Program-made: the position numbers and the translations under genes
Origin: Micromonospora peucetia
GTDB lineage: Bacteria > Actinomycetota > Actinomycetes > Mycobacteriales > Micromonosporaceae
Direction of reading: 5' to 3'
DNA length: 64,000 bases
Assembly: GCF_900091625.1 (NCBI RefSeq)
Contig: NZ_FMIC01000002.1
Span: 5,394,001 to 5,458,000, forward strand
The notes under the pieces: model-generated
Database searches by the model: none
What the model saw: the letters and a program-made list of their open reading frames with translations, nothing else
Told to the model about the DNA's origin: nothing
Shown: positions 58,727 to 64,000 of the stretch, piece by piece
Layout of the letters: the number at the start of each line of letters is the position of its first letter
How positions within the stretch are numbered: position 1 is the first letter of the stretch

Positions 58727-59645
58727 GTTCGTCTTCACCGGCGGTACGGCCGTGGTCACCGGCGCCGCCAGCGGGATCGGGGAGGCCCTCGCCCACGGGC
58801 TTGCCCGCCGGGGCAGCGACCTGGTGCTGGTCGACCGGGACGCCGGGCGGCTCGACGCCGTCGTCGCGGCGTTGCGCGTCGCGTATCCCGACCGGCAGCT
58901 CGCCACCTACCTGGTCGACCTGGCCGACGCCGCCGCCACCGCGAGGGTGGCCGAGGAGATCCGGCAGCGGCACCCGGTGGTCCGGCTGCTGGTCAACAAC
59001 GCCGGCGTGGCGCTGGGTGGCCGGTTCGACCAGGTGAGCCTGGACGAGTTCAGCTGGGTCGTCGACGTCAACTTCCGGGCCGTGGTGCAGCTGACCCACG
59101 TGCTGCTGCCCACCCTGCGGGTCGAACCGGGCGCGCACCTGGTCAACGTCTCCAGTCTCTTCGGGATCCTCGCCCCGGCCGGGCAGGCCGCCTACGCGGC
59201 CAGCAAGTTCGCCGTGCGCGGCTTCACCGAGGCGCTGCGCCACGAGCTGGCCGACGACGGGATCGGGGTGACCGTGGTGCATCCGGGCGGGATCCGGACC
59301 CGGATCGCGCAGAACGCCCGGGTGGGCGGCGGTGTTCCCGCCGAGGAGTTCGAGACCGGCCGCCGGCAGTTCGAGAAGCTGCTCACCATCGACCCCGCCA
59401 GGGCCGCCGAGGTGATCCTGCGCGGCGTGCGGCGCCGCCGGGGCCGGGTGCTGATCGGCTGGTCGGCGAAGCTGCCCGACCTGCTGGCCCGGGTGGCACC
59501 CGCGTCGTACGGCCGGGTGCTGGCCTTCGGGATGAACCGCGTCGCGGGTGCCCCTGCCCGCCGCGCCGGCACCGCGCCGCCCGGCCCGCCGCAGCGGCAG
59601 CCCGAGCCGGCCGCCGGGGCCGATCCGGCCGGGGAGCCGGCGTGA
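58719..59645 (+). CDS. Short-chain dehydrogenase/reductase (SadH-like)
   Basis: NAD(P)-dependent oxidoreductase of 308 aa. TGAASGIG is at 14-21, NNAG is in LLVNNAGVAL, and the catalytic residues are in VSSLFGILAPAGQAAYAASK. A Pro/Ala-rich tail follows the fold. The GTG start overlaps the monooxygenase stop by 8 bp and has AAAGGAGG 7 bp upstream. It probably supplies or removes the ketone used by the monooxygenase. Confidence 0.92.
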   Translation: MRRFVFTGGTAVVTGAASGIGEALAHGLARRGSDLVLVDRDAGRLDAVVAALRVAYPDRQLATYLVDLADAAATARVAEEIRQRHPVVRLLVNNAGVALGGRFDQVSLDEFSWVVDVNFRAVVQLTHVLLPTLRVEPGAHLVNVSSLFGILAPAGQAAYAASKFAVRGFTEALRHELADDGIGVTVVHPGGIRTRIAQNARVGGGVPAEEFETGRRQFEKLLTIDPARAAEVILRGVRRRRGRVLIGWSAKLPDLLARVAPASYGRVLAFGMNRVAGAPARRAGTAPPGPPQRQPEPAAGADPAGEPA

Positions 59646-60592
59646 GCGCCCCGGCCGGGCGTCGACCCCGGCACGTCACCGTGGACGGCCGGCGGGTGTG
59701 CCACCGCGTCGACGGCGACGGGCCCCCGGTGCTGCTGCTGCACGGCATCGGCCGAACCCTGCGCGACTTCACCGAGCTGCACGAGCTGCTCGCCGAGCGG
59801 TTCCGGGTGCACAGCGTCGACCTGCCCGGCTACGGCGGTTCGCTGCCGATGGCCCGGCCCTGCACTCTGCCGGCGCTGGCCGACTTCGCCGCCCACTACC
59901 TCGACGCCGTCGGCGTCGACCGGCCTGCGCACGTGGTCGGCAACTCCCTCGGCGGCGCGGTCGCCATGCGCCTCGCGGCGTCCGAGCCGGCCCGGGTGGC
60001 CAGCCTGACGCTGGCAAACAGCGCCGGCTTCGGCCGGGAGGTGACCGTCGCGCTGCGGCTGTTGGCGTTGCGCCCGCTGGCTCGGCTGCTGCTGCGGCCC
60101 ACCAGATGGGCCGCCCGCCGCGCCGAGCTGTCCCTTTTCCACGACCCGGCCTTCGCCACCGCCGAACGCGTCGCCCACGCCCTGGCGGTCGCCCGACAGC
60201 CGTACGCCGCCCGGGTGATGCTGGAGACCGCGCGCAGCCTCGGCACCTTCCGCGGCGTGAGCCCGCAGTGGCGGGAGGAACTGCTGGCCGAGGTGGAGCG
60301 GCTCGACGTACCCACCCTGGTCGTCTGGGGCGACCGGGACCTGATCCTGCCGGCGGTGCACCTCGACGCCGCCCGGGCGCGGCTGCCCAGGGCCCGTACC
60401 CACCTGTTCGAAGACTGCGGGCACATGCCGCAGATCGAGTGCGCCGGGGAGTTCCACCGTCTGCTCGTCGACTTCTGGGCCGAGGCCGGTACGGACGCCG
60501 CCGTGCCCGGCAACGGCGTCGAGGAGCCCGGCGGCGGTGTCCCGCCCCGCGATGCCGCCGGCGACCGGCCGGCGGTCGCCGGGACCGGCTGA
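59642..60592 (+). CDS. Alpha/beta-hydrolase
   Basis: Alpha/beta-fold hydrolase of 316 aa. The nucleophile elbow GNSLGG gives Ser102; Asp231 or Asp233 (VWGDRDLILP) and His261 (DCGHMPQIE) complete the triad; the oxyanion HG is in LLLHGIG. It resembles ring-cleavage and ester hydrolases and would hydrolyse the ester or lactone made by the Baeyer-Villiger enzyme (inference from the cluster). GTGA overlap with the SDR gene. A Gly/Pro-rich C-terminal tail is probably disordered. Confidence 0.92.
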   Translation: MSAPAGRRPRHVTVDGRRVCHRVDGDGPPVLLLHGIGRTLRDFTELHELLAERFRVHSVDLPGYGGSLPMARPCTLPALADFAAHYLDAVGVDRPAHVVGNSLGGAVAMRLAASEPARVASLTLANSAGFGREVTVALRLLALRPLARLLLRPTRWAARRAELSLFHDPAFATAERVAHALAVARQPYAARVMLETARSLGTFRGVSPQWREELLAEVERLDVPTLVVWGDRDLILPAVHLDAARARLPRARTHLFEDCGHMPQIECAGEFHRLLVDFWAEAGTDAAVPGNGVEEPGGGVPPRDAAGDRPAVAGTG

Positions 60593-60629
60593 CCGGTCGC
60601 GCCGCTTCGCCCGGTCGTCGCCGCGCCTG

Positions 60630-60671
60630 GCGACGGCGCCCGGTCGGCGACGCGACGGCGCCCGGTCGGCG
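60630..60671. repeat. Pair of 20-bp direct repeats
   Basis: The same 20 bases occur at 60630-60649 and 60652-60671, offset by 22 bp, in the gap between the hydrolase and CapA-like genes. No function is evident. Confidence 0.8.
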
Positions 60672-60708
60672 GGAGGTGAACGGGCGGCCCGGCGGGGAAA
60701 GCGGTCGG

Positions 60709-61815
60709 ATGCCCGACGTGACCCTCTTGCTCGGCGGCGACGTGATGACCGGCCGGGGCGTGGATGCGATCCTGCCCGCGCCGGGCCCGCCCGAGCTGCG
60801 CGAACCGGCGGTACGCGACGCCCGCGACTACGTCGACCTCGCCCGGGCCGCCAGTGGGCCGGTCCCGAGCCCGGTGCCCCCGGCCTGGCCGTGGGGCGAG
60901 GCGCTCGACCTGCTCGGTGCGCTCCGGCCCGACGTGCGCCTCGTCAACCTGGAGACCGCGGTGACCGGCCGGGGTGAGCCCGCCCCGGCCAAGGCGATCC
61001 ACTACCGGATGCAGCCGGGCAACCTGGCCTGCCTCACCGAGGCCCGGCTCGACGTCTGCGCGCTGGCGAACAACCACAGCCTCGACTTCGGCCCGGTCGG
61101 GCTCACCGACACCCTCGACGCCCTCGTCGGCGCCGGCATCGCCACCGCCGGGGCCGGCCGGGACGCGGCGGCGGCTTGGGCGCCCGCCCGGGTGCCGCTC
61201 GGCCCGGGCCGCCAACTGCTGGTCTGGTCGGTGGCCACGCCGTCCAGCGGGGTGCCCCCGTCCTGGGCGGCCACCGCCGGCGGGCCCGGGCTGGCGTACC
61301 TGCCGGAGGCCTCGGCCGCCTCAGCCGACGCGCTGGCCGGGCGGATCGCCGCCGTGGCCGGGCCGGGGGACCGGGTGCTGGTCTCCGTGCACTGGGGCAC
61401 CAACTGGGGGTACGAGGTGCCGCCCGGGCACGTCGAGTTCGCCCACCGGCTGGTCGACGCCGGCGTGGACGTGGTGCATGGCCACTCGTCGCACCATCCG
61501 CGCCCCGTCGAGGTGTACCGGGATCGGCTGATCCTCTACGGCTGCGGCGACCTGGTCGACGACTACGAGGGGATCAGCGGACAGGAGGCGTACCGGCCGG
61601 AGCTTCGGCTGCTCTGGCTGCCGACCGTCGACGCGGCTACCGGGGCACTGCGGCGACTGCGCGCGGCTCCGATGCGGATGCGCCGGATGCGGCTGGAGCG
61701 GGCCGCGCCTGGCGACGCCCGCTGGCTGGGCGAATTGCTCGACGGCTTCGGCCCGCAGTTCGCGTCCGGGTTCGCCGCCGACGGCGACGGATTGTTGACT
61801 CTGCGTCCGCACTGA
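60709..61815 (+). CDS. CapA-family poly-gamma-glutamate-synthesis-like protein
   Basis: Metallophosphoesterase-like protein of 368 aa, PGA_cap domain. Motifs are GDVMTGRGVD (Asp11), NLETAVT, LANNHSLDFG, SVHWGTNW and GHSSHHPRPVE. No signal peptide or membrane helix is visible, so it is probably cytoplasmic rather than part of a capsule machine, and no other capsule gene is nearby. ATG 60709 is preferred; a GTG at 60676 would add 11 residues but lacks spacing for its ribosome site. The substrate is unknown. Confidence 0.88.
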   Translation: MPDVTLLLGGDVMTGRGVDAILPAPGPPELREPAVRDARDYVDLARAASGPVPSPVPPAWPWGEALDLLGALRPDVRLVNLETAVTGRGEPAPAKAIHYRMQPGNLACLTEARLDVCALANNHSLDFGPVGLTDTLDALVGAGIATAGAGRDAAAAWAPARVPLGPGRQLLVWSVATPSSGVPPSWAATAGGPGLAYLPEASAASADALAGRIAAVAGPGDRVLVSVHWGTNWGYEVPPGHVEFAHRLVDAGVDVVHGHSSHHPRPVEVYRDRLILYGCGDLVDDYEGISGQEAYRPELRLLWLPTVDAATGALRRLRAAPMRMRRMRLERAAPGDARWLGELLDGFGPQFASGFAADGDGLLTLRPH

Positions 61816-61913
61816 CCGTGCCGCCTCTCCGGTCGTGCCGGCCGCGCGTGGCGCGCGCCACCCCGGGCGGGGGCGCGGCGGGGCGATGAGGTGGGGAAAC
61901 GCACCATAGATAC

Positions 61914-62576
61914 ATGACGCATCCCTCCCCGCCGGGCCGGACGGCCACCCTTTCGGCCGCCGAACGCGCCTACCGGCACCTCAAGCGCGAGATCCTGGAG
62001 CAGATCCATCCGGGCGGGTCGCTGGTCAGCGAGGGGGAGATCGCCGAAGCCACCGGGGTCTCCCGTACCCCGGTGCGGGAGGCGCTGCTGCGCCTGGAGG
62101 CGGAGGGGCTGGTTCGGCTCTATCCCAAACGGGGCGCGTTGATCCGCCCGGTCTCCGCCCGCGAGATCACCGACGTCATCGAGGCACGGCGGCTGGTCGA
62201 GCTGCACGCCGCCGAGCAGGTCTGGCCTCGGCGCGCGGCGCTGCGGGGCGACCTCGCCGCCCGGCTGGCCGAGATGCGCGACGCGCACGCCGCCGGCGAC
62301 CTGACCGCGCTGATGCAGGCCGACCGGGCGTTCCACGCCACCGTGGTGGACGCGGCCGGCAACGAGATCCTCGCCGAGCTGTACCAGCGACTGCGCGACC
62401 GGCAGCTGCGAATGGGGGAGGCCAGCTTCCGGCTCTCGCCCGGCTGGGCCGAGATGGCGCTCACCGAGCACGCCGACCAGCTCGCTGCGCTCGACTCCGA
62501 CGACCCCGGGCGCTGGCTCGCCGCCGTCGCCGCGCACATCGACAATGCCGCGGCCGTGCTGCGGGCCCTACGGTGA
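61914..62576 (+). CDS. GntR/FadR-type transcriptional regulator
   Basis: A 220-aa regulator. The winged helix (AYRHLKREIL, SEGEIAEATGVSRTPVREALLRL, YPKRGALI) occupies residues 15-80 and an FCD helical ligand domain fills 90-215, with metal-binding-type residues in DRAFHATVVDAAGN and HIDNA. It overlaps the MFS gene by 4 bp and most likely regulates it. A 14-bp self-complementary GTGGCGCGCGCCAC lies 52 bp upstream. The ribosome site is weak. Confidence 0.92.
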   Translation: MTHPSPPGRTATLSAAERAYRHLKREILEQIHPGGSLVSEGEIAEATGVSRTPVREALLRLEAEGLVRLYPKRGALIRPVSAREITDVIEARRLVELHAAEQVWPRRAALRGDLAARLAEMRDAHAAGDLTALMQADRAFHATVVDAAGNEILAELYQRLRDRQLRMGEASFRLSPGWAEMALTEHADQLAALDSDDPGRWLAAVAAHIDNAAAVLRALR

Positions 62577-63871
62577 CGGTGCTGACCGCGCCGGTCGCCT
62601 CGCGCCGGTCGGCAGGCGGGCTCGTCTGGGGCGTGGCCGTGGCCGCGTACGTGGCCGCCATCTTCCACCGCAGCTCGCTCGGTGTCACCGGCGTCGACGC
62701 GGCGCACCGTTTCGACGTCAACGCCTCGGCGCTGGCCACCTTCTCCGTCGCCCAGCTCGCCGTGTACGCGGCGATGCAGGTCCCGGTCGGCGTGCTGCTC
62801 GACCGGTTCGGATCCCGCCGGCTGCTCATCCTTGGCGGCGTGTTGATGGTCGCCGGTCAGCTCTGCTTCGCCCTCGCCACCGACGTGCCCCTCGCCATCG
62901 CCGCCCGGGTGCTGATCGGGCTCGGCGACGCGATGACCTTCATCAGCGTGCTGCGGCTCGTGGCGGTGTGGTTCCCGGGCCGGCGCTACCCGATGATGAC
63001 CCAGCTCACCGGCACGCTCGGCCAGTTCGGGGCGCTCCTCGGCGCCGTGCCGCTGGTGGCGTTGCTGCACTGGGCGGGCTGGACCCCCGCCTTCCTCACC
63101 GCTGCGGCGGTGGGTGCGACCACGCTGCTGATGGTCGTCGTCGCCGTCCGGGACACCCCGGGCGGGCAGGTCCCCACCGGCGCGGCGCCCACTCTCGCCG
63201 ACGTCCGCCGGGAACTCGCCGCCGCGTGGGCCCAGCCGGGCACCCGGCTGGGGCTCTGGACGCATTTCGTCACCCAGTTCTCCGGCGCGGTGTTCGCCCT
63301 GCTCTGGGGGTACCCGTTCCTGGTGCAGGGGCAGGGGCTCAGCCCGACCACAGCGGCGTCACTGCTCACCCTGATGACCGCCGCCATGCTGCTGACCGGG
63401 CCGATGATCGCGCACTTCTGTGCCCGGCACCCGTTCCACCGCTCGGTGCTGGTCTTCGCGATCACCGGCGCCACCGCCGTCGTCTGGGCGGTCGTGCTCG
63501 CCTGGCCGGGACGCGCGCCGGGCTGGCTGCTGGTCACGCTGGTGCTGGTGCTGGCGGTCAACGGCCCGGCCTCCCTCATCGGGTTCGACTACGCGCGTAG
63601 CTTCAACCCGGTCAACCGGATCGGCAGCGCCACCGGCGTCGTCAACGTCGGCGGCTTCGTCGCCTCGATCGTGCTGGTGCTGGCCGTCGGTGTGGTGCTC
63701 GATCTGGCCACTCCCGCAGGTCAGGCCGCCCCGGACCTGACCGCCTTCCGGTGGGCCTTCGCCGTGCAGTACGTCCTGTGGGCACTCGGCGCGGTCCAGG
63801 TGCTGCGCTACCGCAACGCGGCCCGCCGCGAGATCGCCGCGCGTACGCCCGTCGCCGCGACGCCCGCCTGA
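62573..63871 (+). CDS. MFS transporter
   Basis: Major-facilitator permease of 432 aa with twelve predicted helices. The loop 2-3 signature is VLLDRFGSRRLLILGG and the second half starts near residue 215 after a cytoplasmic loop (TLADVRRELAAAW). The family resembles nitrate/sugar-acid type MFS carriers; the substrate is unknown. GTGA overlap with the GntR gene makes a regulator-transporter pair whose ligand is probably the transported compound. Confidence 0.92.
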   Translation: MTVLTAPVASRRSAGGLVWGVAVAAYVAAIFHRSSLGVTGVDAAHRFDVNASALATFSVAQLAVYAAMQVPVGVLLDRFGSRRLLILGGVLMVAGQLCFALATDVPLAIAARVLIGLGDAMTFISVLRLVAVWFPGRRYPMMTQLTGTLGQFGALLGAVPLVALLHWAGWTPAFLTAAAVGATTLLMVVVAVRDTPGGQVPTGAAPTLADVRRELAAAWAQPGTRLGLWTHFVTQFSGAVFALLWGYPFLVQGQGLSPTTAASLLTLMTAAMLLTGPMIAHFCARHPFHRSVLVFAITGATAVVWAVVLAWPGRAPGWLLVTLVLVLAVNGPASLIGFDYARSFNPVNRIGSATGVVNVGGFVASIVLVLAVGVVLDLATPAGQAAPDLTAFRWAFAVQYVLWALGAVQVLRYRNAARREIAARTPVAATPA

Positions 63872-63975
63872 CCCTGCCGCCACGCCCGCCTGACCACCCG
63901 CGACGCCCGCCCGAACCCGCCGACGGCGGTCCCCGACCCGGCCGCGGTGGAACCCGGCCCGGCCGGCCCGGGAAC

Positions 63976-64000
63976 TCAGCGGCGGTGGCGGCCGTGGGTG
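63976..64000 (-). CDS. Possible 3' end of a converging gene (right edge)
   Basis: Reading from the right edge on the minus strand gives THGRHRR and a TGA at 63978-63976. A basic His/Arg tail is common at C-termini here, and a converging gene would explain the short gap after the MFS gene. Only seven codons are visible, so this is weak. Confidence 0.3.

Noticed and set aside
61848..61861. 14-bp self-complementary GTGGCGCGCGCCAC upstream of the GntR gene
   Set aside because: Expected fairly often in such GC-rich DNA. The symmetry is made of alternating GC and no second copy is present, so no operator call was made.
1..64000. tRNA, rRNA, riboswitch, prophage or insertion sequence
   Set aside because: None could be supported by reading; no transposase, integrase or conserved RNA structure was recognised.

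Overview
The window is high-GC actinobacterial DNA from what looks like a member of the Micromonosporaceae, probably Micromonospora or a close relative. The basis is the very high GC, frequent GTG/TTG starts, 4-bp ATGA/GTGA gene overlaps, IdeR/DtxR-type iron boxes, and gene families such as HtaA, WYL regulators, class E/F-type sortase and LLM oxidoreductases. This assignment is inference; no rRNA or tRNA gene was seen. Most of the window is ordinary chromosome arranged as short operons.

Layout: 1-5.1 kb is a peptide ABC importer operon (minus strand, cut by the left edge). It diverges from an XRE-cupin regulator and four catabolic genes (5.4-9.9 kb) that fit a D-hydroxyproline-type dehydrogenase/deaminase pathway. 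9.9-20.5 kb is mixed housekeeping: SGNH hydrolase, CorA, sortase with a secreted neighbour, imine-reductase-like enzyme with divergent HxlR, GNAT, serpin, lycopene cyclase, RNase HI, small acidic proteins, a palindromic repeat beside a G-rich tract, and a YkgJ-like/pentapeptide protein. 20.7-27.7 kb is a secreted beta-propeller protein followed at once by a complete sugar-type ABC importer. 27.8-37.4 kb holds GNAT, RtcB with archease, an LLM-hemerythrin fusion, MBL hydrolase, DOPA-type dioxygenase, SDR/TetR, ArsR/AHSA1 and a HAD phosphatase.

37.5-46.1 kb is the most unusual part. A trypsin-like protease fused to a peptide deformylase converges on, and overlaps, a Trypco1-type (trypsin-co-occurring) protein. 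Upstream of Trypco1 on the same strand is a four-gene, translationally coupled operon: an ABC ATPase that has lost every catalytic motif, a Tat-type lipoprotein binding protein, a fused two-permease protein, and a membrane-anchored NB-ARC/TPR (STAND-like) protein whose P-loop lysine is threonine. This looks like an ABC importer turned into a sensor and wired to a conflict or signalling module. That interpretation is inference.

46.2-48.2 kb is a WYL regulator with its palindromic operator and two small genes. 48.3-57.0 kb is an iron/heme island: HmuTUV, heme oxygenase and a DUF2470 protein diverge, across two IdeR boxes, from an HtaA heme-binding protein that carries a WxL-like C-terminus, followed by a DUF916 WxL partner and a third secreted membrane-tailed protein. 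57.2-60.6 kb is a flavin monooxygenase-SDR-hydrolase operon beside a decayed TetR gene. 60.7-63.9 kb has a CapA-like protein and a GntR-MFS pair. A few bases of a converging gene may lie at the right edge.
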